Part shown: positions 31,685-38,418 of the stretch, piece after piece
Layout of the letters: every line of letters begins with the position of its first letter
Numbering within the stretch: position 1 is the stretch's first letter
The notes under the pieces: model-generated
Told to the model about the DNA's origin: nothing
What the model saw: only the letters and a program-made list of their open reading frames with translations
The model's database searches: none
Translations under genes and position numbers: made by a program
Assembly (NCBI GenBank): GCA_017466665.1
Contig: JAFTTQ010000012.1
Span: forward strand, 1-38,418
Direction: 5' to 3'
DNA length: 38,418 nt
Source of the DNA: Oscillospiraceae bacterium
GTDB lineage: Bacteria; Bacillota; Clostridia; Oscillospirales; Oscillospiraceae

Positions 31685-33805
31685 ATGAATCAAGCTGAAA
31701 CCTTCGGTGAGGGGAAATGGATAACCCACGGCGACCCAAACGCCTTTCCCGTGTTTAAAAGGATCTTTGAGGTAAAAAAAGGCCTCATTCGTGCCGATCT
31801 TGTTATTCTCGGCTTTGCTACCTATACTTTTTATGTGAATGGCAAACCGGGTTGCGATGAACTGTATCTTCCTCTTACCAGTGAATATGAGGATAAGGGC
31901 TTTCCTGTAGGTGAAAAGCGAAACTATCGTGCGTATCCTTCTGCTTTTAACATAACAAATCTTATTACTCAGGGGCAAAATGCCCTTTGCGTGTTTTTGG
32001 GACATGGCTGGTATACTGCCGATTTTGACGGTAAACCCTTCGGCGAGTATAAGCTCTGCTACAAGTTAACGCTCCAATATGAAAATGGCAACGAGTATAT
32101 TTGTTCCTCTCAAAGCGATATGTGGCGGCCGTCTTATATTAAGGAAAACCATTTTTATACCCACGAATGCCACGATTATTCCGGGTGGAGTGATTCCCTT
32201 CTGCTCCCCGATGCAGAGAAAAGCGGCTGGAAAAACGCCATTCCCAGCCAGCCGGTAAAGACTGAATTCTGTTTTACCGACTGCCCCTGCGATAAGGTTA
32301 GAGAAGAAATCACGCCGAAAGTAATCAAAAACGATGGTGACACCATCGTTTACGACATCGGTATAAACACCTCCGCCATTCCCGTTTTCCAGGGTCGTGG
32401 AGAGGGTTTTAAGGCCATCTTCTCCGAAGAGCTTGACGAAAACGGTATGCCTGAGCAGCGCCATAGTCACGGGCAGTACTTTTCCGCAACGCCCGCATCC
32501 TATCAGGGTGAAATCAAGCCGCAGATGATGTACTTCGGCTTCCGTTATTTCTCTGTCACAGGAAATGCCGCTGTAAAAAAGGTGTTTACGGTTTATGCGG
32601 ATGTGAAGGACACATCTTCCTTTTACTGCGAAGATCAGACGCTGAACTGGCTGTATTCGGCATACAAAAATTCTCAGCTCTCCAATCTCCATTACGGTGT
32701 GCCATCGGACTGCCCTCATATTGAGAAAAAAGGATATACCGGTGACGGTCAGCTCTGCTGCCGTGCAGCAATGCGTGTCCTCGATATGAGAAAATTCTAC
32801 GCAAAATGGATGACAGATATATCCGACTGTCAGGACGAAATTTCCGGGCGCGTACAAAACACTGCACCGTATGTTCCTGCTTGGGGCGGTCCCGGCGGTT
32901 GGGGATGTGCGATCGTTACATTGCCGTATGAATATTTCAAATATTATGGCGATGACACCTACGCCCATCAGATGTATCCGCAGATGCTTAAGTATCTGTC
33001 GTATATGCAGTCCATCAGTGCAAACGGACTGGTGTCCAAAATTGATGAGGTGGGAATGTGCCTCGGTGATTGGCTTACCCCCAACGATATTCAACTTCCC
33101 CCTGCTCTTGTGAATACTTATTTTTATATAAAGTCCTTGGAACGGGTTGCTCAGCTTGCGGAAAGATTCGGCAAAACAAAGGATGCGCTTATGCTAAAAG
33201 AAAGCCAAAATGAGCCAAAAGCAGCACTGAAAGCGGCGTATTATGACTCATTTAACGGCAACTTTGCAGGGAATATTCAAGGCGCAAACGCTTTTGCCCT
33301 GGACATCGGTTTGGGTGATGAACGGACGAAAAATAATTTCATCAAACATTATGAAGAAACGGGATGCTATGACACCGGTATCTTCGGGACAGATATTGTC
33401 ACGCGGCTTTTGTTCCAGTACGGCAGAGGAGATATTGCTGTCCGGCTTATGACGGCCTCCCAGCCTCATGGCTTCGGCTTTTGGAAAAACCGGGGCGCCA
33501 CAACAATGTGGGAATTCTGGGGGGACATCAGCCGATCACGCAACCATCCTATGTTTGGAGCCTCGGTGGCATACCTTTTCGAATATGTTCTTGGTATTAG
33601 ACAAGAAAAGGAGGAATTCGGATATAAGCGGATCATTGTGAATCCTGCTGTACCGCATCTGATTTCCAATGTGCAGGGACATATTACGGTACCTCTTGGC
33701 GAAATATATGTTTCCATAAAGGATGGCGCATTGCATGTTTCACTTCCAAAAGAAATTGTTGCCGAAATTGTTTTTGACGGTCCTGTGAGCGTGGATTACA
33801 AATAA
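31685..33805 (+). CDS. GH78 alpha-L-rhamnosidase-like glycoside hydrolase
   Basis: 706 residues from ATG 31685 (GAGGTGATG upstream). Beta domains precede an (alpha/alpha)6 barrel. Family motifs: the acidic DCPHIEKKGYTGDGQ region (about 342; the typical family form is DCP-x-RDER-x-GW-x-GD), WGGPGGWGCAIVTLPYEYFKYYGD, and GATTMWEFWGD near the C-terminus. The Glu for Asp and missing Arg in the first motif suggest an atypical member whose substrate may not be rhamnose. No signal peptide. Probably co-transcribed with the GH2 gene. Its A/T-richer third positions differ somewhat from the neighbouring GH2 gene. Confidence 0.85.
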   Translation: MNQAETFGEGKWITHGDPNAFPVFKRIFEVKKGLIRADLVILGFATYTFYVNGKPGCDELYLPLTSEYEDKGFPVGEKRNYRAYPSAFNITNLITQGQNALCVFLGHGWYTADFDGKPFGEYKLCYKLTLQYENGNEYICSSQSDMWRPSYIKENHFYTHECHDYSGWSDSLLLPDAEKSGWKNAIPSQPVKTEFCFTDCPCDKVREEITPKVIKNDGDTIVYDIGINTSAIPVFQGRGEGFKAIFSEELDENGMPEQRHSHGQYFSATPASYQGEIKPQMMYFGFRYFSVTGNAAVKKVFTVYADVKDTSSFYCEDQTLNWLYSAYKNSQLSNLHYGVPSDCPHIEKKGYTGDGQLCCRAAMRVLDMRKFYAKWMTDISDCQDEISGRVQNTAPYVPAWGGPGGWGCAIVTLPYEYFKYYGDDTYAHQMYPQMLKYLSYMQSISANGLVSKIDEVGMCLGDWLTPNDIQLPPALVNTYFYIKSLERVAQLAERFGKTKDALMLKESQNEPKAALKAAYYDSFNGNFAGNIQGANAFALDIGLGDERTKNNFIKHYEETGCYDTGIFGTDIVTRLLFQYGRGDIAVRLMTASQPHGFGFWKNRGATTMWEFWGDISRSRNHPMFGASVAYLFEYVLGIRQEKEEFGYKRIIVNPAVPHLISNVQGHITVPLGEIYVSIKDGALHVSLPKEIVAEIVFDGPVSVDYK

Positions 33806-33852
33806 GTAGAACAAAAAATATCGTCCCCTGCGGATTAATGTCATTAAGTTAG

Positions 33853-33946
33853 TGTCATTGCGAGCCCCGCAAGGGGCGTGGCAATCTCCAACTAACAACC
33901 TTTTACCATGAGATTCCCACGCCAGCAAAGCTGGCTCGGAATGACA
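33853..33946. repeat. Repeat family C, copy 2
   Basis: Left arm TGTCATTGCGAG...GTGGCAATCTC (33853-33888), 21-base core, right arm GAGATTCCCACG...CTCGGAATGACA (33910-33946). The arms are swapped relative to copy 1 (6006-6134), so it lies inverted. The 33947-34007 stretch holds nothing else recognisable. Confidence 0.85.
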
Positions 33947-34007
33947 AGGTAGGTTAATTTAATGACATTGCCATACGGATGGGAAGCGTTGAATTAATCA
34001 GTGTATC

Positions 34008-34044
34008 TAAAAAAAGAATGGAGCTGTTCAAAGTGAACAGCTCC
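34008..34044 (-). terminator. Terminator of the GHL6-cupin operon
   Basis: Perfect 10-bp stem GGAGCTGTTC / GAACAGCTCC (34020-34029 with 34035-34044), then TTCTTTTTTT on the minus strand. It could also stop plus-strand transcripts from the GH78 gene. Confidence 0.85.
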
Positions 34045-34078
34045 AAAATTATTATTCAAATAGGGATATGGCGGCGAA

Positions 34079-35293
34079 TCAGTCTTCAATCACCAGGTCG
34101 GGGTTTTCGCTAAAGTGCTTCAGCATTACGATGGGGTCGCAGGCGGAGGGATTATGGATGGTCACGCCCTTCCTGGCGGCATCCTCTGTAACGAAGTATT
34201 CATCGTTGGTCAGTTGACCGAAACGAATCTGCGTCGGTGTTTCCAGCGTCCACTGATTGAGGGTGCCGTGTCCCTGCAGCATGATCAGGCCGTAAGCTGC
34301 ACTGTCACGAATGGTAGCAGTCTGTCCGGGAAGGATGGTAAGCCGCTTGGCGCTGGCCAGGGGACACTTGTAGCAGATCCATTCCTCTACATAGCCTTCC
34401 TTTTCCATTTCCTCCATGGGACGAACCGGCTTGGGCGCCATAAAATAGTGCTTATGGAATTCCGGGTCCACGTTTTTCTCCCAGTCCAGCACATCTACCA
34501 AATGGTCGAAATCACCCAGCTTGTCCTGCGGTGTGTCTTTCCACAGCAGGTTTTCCGGCACGGCGTGGTCGCCCCACAGCACGGACTGGTACATAGCAAA
34601 CACATCGGAAGCAAACTGGGGCTCATAGGTACACAGGGTACCCGGTGCGTGCAGCACACCGGCAGGCACATCATAGCCGGTATCCACTTCCAGCTTGTAG
34701 GCTCTGGACAGCTCCAAGATCTTGTTGTCGCCCTTGGTGAAGTTCATCAGGGACTTTTTCAGATCCTCCTTGGTGGTACCGGGATTCAGGCCGAAATAGG
34801 TTTCTGCCCGTTCTGCCCGGTAGTTGTTCATTTGGGCGGGGAAGAAGTACATTTCCGGCTTGCCAAGCTGTCCGGTGAGGGCGGCATGCTCATTGCGGTG
34901 ATGGATGTGGTGGGGCAAAGGTCCCTGGTTGTCAAAGAACTTGGAGTAGGCAGGCCATCTGCCGTACTTATTCCACAGATGAGTGCCGATGATTTCCTCC
35001 TGCAGCAGCTCTACCATATCCTTTAAGAGCATTTTCTTGCTGCCGTCAGCACTGACTACATAGGAAAGACCTTCATCAGCAGGTGTGTCCGGGCCGTTTT
35101 CAGCATGAGTGGTGGAGGCAAACCAACGCTCGTCGATGCCGCCACGCTCCAGACCCAATGCATAATAATCATCGGGATGAAGCTTCAGTCTTCTGCCGGG
35201 ACGGCAGAAGGAGCGGGGTACCCAGGCGGGGGCAAGCCGCAGGACACCGCTTCCTTCCTGCAATAATTCTTGAGCAAGTGCTTTGTTTTCCAT
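34079..35293 (-). CDS. Cupin-fold sugar isomerase-like protein
   Basis: 404 residues. The stretch GPLPHHIHHRNEHAALTGQLGKPE has the His-x-His ... Glu layout of a cupin metal site (about 123-146). The later GYDVPAGVLHAPGTLCTYEP looks like the second motif, and a second cupin half follows (ILPGQTATIRDSAAYGLIMLQGHG). This resembles class I mannose-6-phosphate isomerase in design, but overall family identity is not certain. AGGAGG before the ATG. It lies 14 bases downstream of the GHL6-like gene and is co-transcribed with it, so a role in converting a released sugar is likely. Confidence 0.7.
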   Translation of the reverse strand: MENKALAQELLQEGSGVLRLAPAWVPRSFCRPGRRLKLHPDDYYALGLERGGIDERWFASTTHAENGPDTPADEGLSYVVSADGSKKMLLKDMVELLQEEIIGTHLWNKYGRWPAYSKFFDNQGPLPHHIHHRNEHAALTGQLGKPEMYFFPAQMNNYRAERAETYFGLNPGTTKEDLKKSLMNFTKGDNKILELSRAYKLEVDTGYDVPAGVLHAPGTLCTYEPQFASDVFAMYQSVLWGDHAVPENLLWKDTPQDKLGDFDHLVDVLDWEKNVDPEFHKHYFMAPKPVRPMEEMEKEGYVEEWICYKCPLASAKRLTILPGQTATIRDSAAYGLIMLQGHGTLNQWTLETPTQIRFGQLTNDEYFVTEDAARKGVTIHNPSACDPIVMLKHFSENPDLVIED

Positions 35294-35307
35294 AATGATT
35301 CCTCCTG

Positions 35308-37335
35308 TTATTCTATTGTATATAAGTCGTAAATGTGCAGCGGTCTTGCGGTAAAGGTGGTATAGCCGTTGCGGTATTCAAAGGGTACAGGGGTATTTTC
35401 CGGTGCCAGCAGCACCTGTTTTGGCGGCGTGGCTGTGGAAACGGAAACGGTGAAGGACGGCTCGTCGATGACGTATTCGTCCTCGGTCATATGTACCGCG
35501 TGTACAAGGATGCGGTTTTCCTGCCGGAACATAGTCAACTCCACATTTTTGGAGGCGGTGGAGGAGAAGGCGTAGGCGGGATGGAACAGGGACATCAGAT
35601 TTGTGAAAATCTTTCCGTATTCATAGATGTCTACTGCCTCTAAGTTCACGGCAGACCAGATCACCGTACCTTTGCCCACTTTCTTTTTGATGATCAAAGG
35701 CAGCTCGGTGGCAACGCCGGGGGGATTGGAGTGGATGGAGGCAAAGGCGAAGTCCTTGGAGCCGGTATAGGGCAGCGTCAGTGTAGCAAGCACCTGAGAG
35801 TCCTCCGAGGGAGTGATCAGGGGGGCTGTGCCGTTAAAGGGCAGAGGATATTTGGCGTTAAACCCTAAAAACAGTTCCTCATATGGGGCGGTAGGGGCAA
35901 TGTAAATATGGTTTTCTTCTGTGCGTCCCTCTACTTTGCAGTCCAGAATTCGGGTGATAAATTCAGCACTTTCCAGGCCACTCAAATAGAGGTTGCCGCC
36001 CTGCCGGACATAGCTTTCCAAACGGTCAAAATCGTTTGCGTCAATGTCGGTAATGGAGGGAACTACCAAAATCTGATAGTTATCCAGCGTATGGAAGCAC
36101 CCGGTCACACCAAAGGGGATATGGTGGAAGATCAGGGTTTTGGTGAGCTGCTTTAGCGCGGGCATCATGTGGTATTCCTCGCCCCGAGGATTGAACCGGG
36201 AGGTGGGGTTATAGTAAATCCCGATATCCTCCGCCATCACGCCGCCAAAATAAGGCTCGTATTGGCTCTCAAAGCCAAAAACCTTTCCCATAGTCTCGTA
36301 AAACCGGGAGTCGGTGGTGCCAACCGGGTCCAAAGCATCGATGACCATAGACGCACCGTGGTGGGCTGCGGTAGCCATCACTTCCGTGAGCAGCTGGTCG
36401 TGGGTCTTGGTCAGCGTATGCACACTCAGCCGGGGCTTGCACCGGGAGAACATATAGTCGAAGGGCTGATTTTTTGTGACATTTTTGTAGAATTTACAGG
36501 CTGCGGAGTGGTTGTAAATGCCGCCGTAAAGGTCGCCGCCTACAAAGTCGCTGGCCTGCGCCACCTCAAAGCCGCAGCACAGGGAGGCATCGTGGGAGAT
36601 GGCCGCCGCGTAGTTGTATTCTACGGAAAGCTGCGGGTCAATGCTTTTGATCAGATCGGTAATGGACTGGATAAACTCCCCCATCCATTGACGCTTTTTG
36701 GTGAGCTGAGTGGGATAGATCGGATCGGTGGGATCATCGGTCGGGATGGAACCGCCTACCTCTGCTTCCCACCGGGCACGGCAGTGGGGGCAGTGACAAG
36801 TATGCTCCCAGAAGGGCATATCAAAAAACAGTCCCTCTAATGTAAAGTAATCCAGCATTTCCCGCACCTGGGTATATACAAACTGTCGGTATTCCGGATT
36901 GTTGGGGCAGCACAGACCGTAACGGTAGGAGGGGGCAGTGCTGAAATCCATGGCTTGACTTTGCAGTTGCGGATTTTCCCGCTGGGACATGCCGTCTTTT
37001 TTGTGCATCCGCCAGTCGGGGTGGGCATCATGCTCCCGGGTGTTGAAGATCAGGCTGTAATAGCCCACCACAGGCATGCCCTTCTCCCGGCACAGATCCA
37101 CAGTTCGCTTGATGAGATCCTCCCTCCCAATCAGAGCCTTGTGCATCTGCCCGGAGCTTGTTGGATAATAGCAAAGCCCCACATGAGATTGCAGATAGAT
37201 CATGGGATTTTGCACCTTTGCGGTGATTAAGTCCTGCACATATTTTTCGGGGCTGAACTGACTGAAAAATTGCTCGTCCCAGTCTTCAATGTGCATATCG
37301 CAAAGATGCCGTCTGTAAGCCTTTTGGTACCACAT
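35308..37335 (-). CDS. Hypothetical glycosyl hydrolase, GHL6-like with glutamine-amidotransferase-like domain
   Basis: 675 residues. The barrel-like N-terminal part carries MIYLQSHVGLCYYPTSSGQ, a DLCREKGMPVVGYYSL strand-helix, and the GHL6 mark EGLFFDMPFWEHTCHCPHC (about 168-186) with Cys residues that may bind zinc. The middle resembles a beta-galactosidase trimerisation domain (YQILVVPSITDIDANDFDRLESYVRQGGNLYLSGLE), and a beta-sandwich ends the protein. GHL6 members are thought to be glycosidases; substrate is unknown. No signal peptide. Divergent from the AraC-type regulator, which probably controls it. Confidence 0.75.
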   Translation of the reverse strand: MWYQKAYRRHLCDMHIEDWDEQFFSQFSPEKYVQDLITAKVQNPMIYLQSHVGLCYYPTSSGQMHKALIGREDLIKRTVDLCREKGMPVVGYYSLIFNTREHDAHPDWRMHKKDGMSQRENPQLQSQAMDFSTAPSYRYGLCCPNNPEYRQFVYTQVREMLDYFTLEGLFFDMPFWEHTCHCPHCRARWEAEVGGSIPTDDPTDPIYPTQLTKKRQWMGEFIQSITDLIKSIDPQLSVEYNYAAAISHDASLCCGFEVAQASDFVGGDLYGGIYNHSAACKFYKNVTKNQPFDYMFSRCKPRLSVHTLTKTHDQLLTEVMATAAHHGASMVIDALDPVGTTDSRFYETMGKVFGFESQYEPYFGGVMAEDIGIYYNPTSRFNPRGEEYHMMPALKQLTKTLIFHHIPFGVTGCFHTLDNYQILVVPSITDIDANDFDRLESYVRQGGNLYLSGLESAEFITRILDCKVEGRTEENHIYIAPTAPYEELFLGFNAKYPLPFNGTAPLITPSEDSQVLATLTLPYTGSKDFAFASIHSNPPGVATELPLIIKKKVGKGTVIWSAVNLEAVDIYEYGKIFTNLMSLFHPAYAFSSTASKNVELTMFRQENRILVHAVHMTEDEYVIDEPSFTVSVSTATPPKQVLLAPENTPVPFEYRNGYTTFTARPLHIYDLYTIE

Positions 37336-37424
37336 AGAACCACGCTCCTTTATTCCATAGTAGCATAGGCAGAGAGAAAGATAGTAGTCTATTTGATTGC
37401 AAAATAGGATAAATCGTTAAAAAA

Positions 37425-37453
37425 TTGACTTGAATGCACTTTACCAGTATACT
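37425..37453 (+). promoter_or_regulatory. Promoter of the AraC-type regulator
   Basis: TTGACT at 37425-37430, 17-base spacer, TATACT at 37448-37453. The predicted start (about 37459-37461) coincides with the ATG at 37460, so the mRNA may be leaderless. Confidence 0.75.
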
Positions 37454-37459
37454 AAAGCT

Positions 37460-38296
37460 ATGGAGGCAATGGACTTGATAACGAAACAAACGGAAAAACT
37501 GCGTCAGGTGATGAAGGATCTGTATTTGTCCACGGAGGTTCAGTGCGCACTGTTCGATGAAAAGGGGCGGATCATTTGTGAGTACCCAAGGGAAATGGTT
37601 GCTTTTTGCGGCCGTGTGCGGGAGCTGCCGGAACTGAAAGCACGGTGCTTTGCCTGTGACCGCTATGGCTTTGATAAAGCAAAGGCCAATCAGGGGACTT
37701 GTACTTATACCTGCCATATGGGACTTACCGAGTGCGTGGCACCCATCATAAAAAAAGGAACGGTGATCGGCTATCTTATGCTGGGACAAACGGTGGCAAC
37801 GGAGAATATAGAACAAATTCACAAGGCAATTGCCAACTTCCCTGTGGAGGCACACCGAACTCAGCTTTGTGAGGAGCTGTCACAGCTGCCCCACTTCAGC
37901 CAAAAGAAGCTGCAGGCTATTGCCAATGTGGCGCAGATGTGTACCTCTTATTTGTGGCTGATGGATCTGATTACGATGCGTGGTAATCCTACTGCCTTTG
38001 CCATTGAGGAATACATTACAGCCCATCTGGCAGATGAACTATCTGTGGAGCTGCTCTGCAAAGAATTTGGCATCTCCAAAACATCTTTGTATTTGCTCTC
38101 CCAGGAGTATTTCGGGATGGGAATTACCCGGTATATCCGGCAGCGGCGTATGGAAAAGGCAATGCAGCTTTTGGAAGAAAAGGCTATGCCGGTAAGCGAT
38201 GTGGCACAGGCGGTGGGCTATATGGATGCCAGCCATTTTACAAGAGTTTTTAAGCAGCATACCGGGTGCACACCGATGAAATGGCGAAAGGCGTAA
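37460..38296 (+). CDS. AraC-family regulator with PocR-type sensor domain
   Basis: 278 residues. Residues 1-130 form a PocR-like ligand-sensing domain with Cys residues (RCFACDRYGFDKAK, CTYTCHMGLTECVAPI). The C-terminal 100 residues hold two helix-turn-helix motifs (LSVELLCKEFGISKTSLYLL; MPVSDVAQAVGYMDASHFTRVFKQHTGCTP) of the AraC class. I prefer ATG 37460. The TTG at 37430 falls inside the promoter, and ATG 37469 has GGAGG only two bases before it. It sits divergent to the GHL6-cupin operon and upstream of another gene, so it is the likely sugar-responsive controller of this island. Confidence 0.9.
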   Translation: MEAMDLITKQTEKLRQVMKDLYLSTEVQCALFDEKGRIICEYPREMVAFCGRVRELPELKARCFACDRYGFDKAKANQGTCTYTCHMGLTECVAPIIKKGTVIGYLMLGQTVATENIEQIHKAIANFPVEAHRTQLCEELSQLPHFSQKKLQAIANVAQMCTSYLWLMDLITMRGNPTAFAIEEYITAHLADELSVELLCKEFGISKTSLYLLSQEYFGMGITRYIRQRRMEKAMQLLEEKAMPVSDVAQAVGYMDASHFTRVFKQHTGCTPMKWRKA

Positions 38297-38333
38297 TGCT
38301 GACCCAATCACATCTAAAAAAGGAGGAAAAACT

Positions 38334-38418
38334 ATGAATTTTTCCAGCAAGCTGTTTGCTTACGACAATCTCTTTTTTGAAAAGCACCTATATTTACCTG
38401 TAGGAATACTTTTTCAGG
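38334..38418 (+). CDS. Start of an unidentified protein (cut by window end)
   Basis: The ATG at 38334 has AAAAAGGAGG eight bases before it. 28 codons are visible, beginning MNFSSKLFAYDNLFFE. The beginning resembles YesL/DUF624 membrane proteins that accompany sugar-uptake genes, but the following residues (KHLYLPVGILFQ) diverge. The assignment is therefore only a guess. It follows the regulator by 37 bases. Confidence 0.4.
   Translation, partial: MNFSSKLFAYDNLFFEKHLYLPVGILFQ

Overview
The window looks like chromosomal DNA of a spore-forming, gut-type member of the Clostridia, probably Oscillospiraceae/Ruminococcaceae-like. The basis is the Firmicute-style origin block, the spore genes yabP and yabQ, a Tn916-type integrase, moderate GC and many short palindromic intergenic repeats. 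The taxon is inferred; no rRNA gene is present.

Layout. 1-5950 is the replication origin block, all on the minus strand: gyrB (cut by the window edge), recF, an S4-domain gene (yaaA type), dnaN and dnaA. DnaA boxes lie between dnaN and dnaA and also over the dnaA promoter. 5950-7100 holds several repeats, a small Xre regulator and a divergent small Spo0A-C-like protein. 7100-13210 carries glgB (eukaryote-like GH13_8 type), a CsoR/RcnR-type metal sensor, fabG-like SDR plus rpiB, the sporulation/division operon yabP-yabQ-divIC-S1 protein, and a divergent phosphopantetheinyl transferase. 13425-17076 is a heterodimeric ABC exporter. 17452-22888 is a nucleoside salvage operon (tdk, deoC, deoD, a duplicated-architecture membrane protein, deoB, cdd). 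A 465-bp DUF559 nuclease element sits between deoB and cdd. 22952-23913 has DUF2284 and low-molecular-weight phosphatase genes.

24030-27815 is a mobile-element module: Tn916-like int and xis, a second tyrosine recombinase, then about 1.2 kb of highly structured non-coding DNA. In that DNA I see a minus-strand promoter (TTGACG-17-TATATT), multiple nested stems and a strong intrinsic terminator. Together these define a candidate large structured RNA of about 755 nt. 27946-38418 is a carbohydrate-use island: DUF4432 epimerase-like protein, GH2, GH78, a cupin protein, a GHL6-like hydrolase, an AraC/PocR regulator and the start of one more gene.

The two most unusual things are as follows. (1) The DUF559 gene is enclosed by 53-bp terminal inverted repeats that supply its Shine-Dalgarno sequence and its stop codon. 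The same stem grammar recurs in non-coding palindromic repeats elsewhere in the window, which suggests a nuclease-driven repeat family. (2) There is a large structured RNA candidate beside the recombinases. Repeat families A, B, C and D fill most of the other intergenic space.
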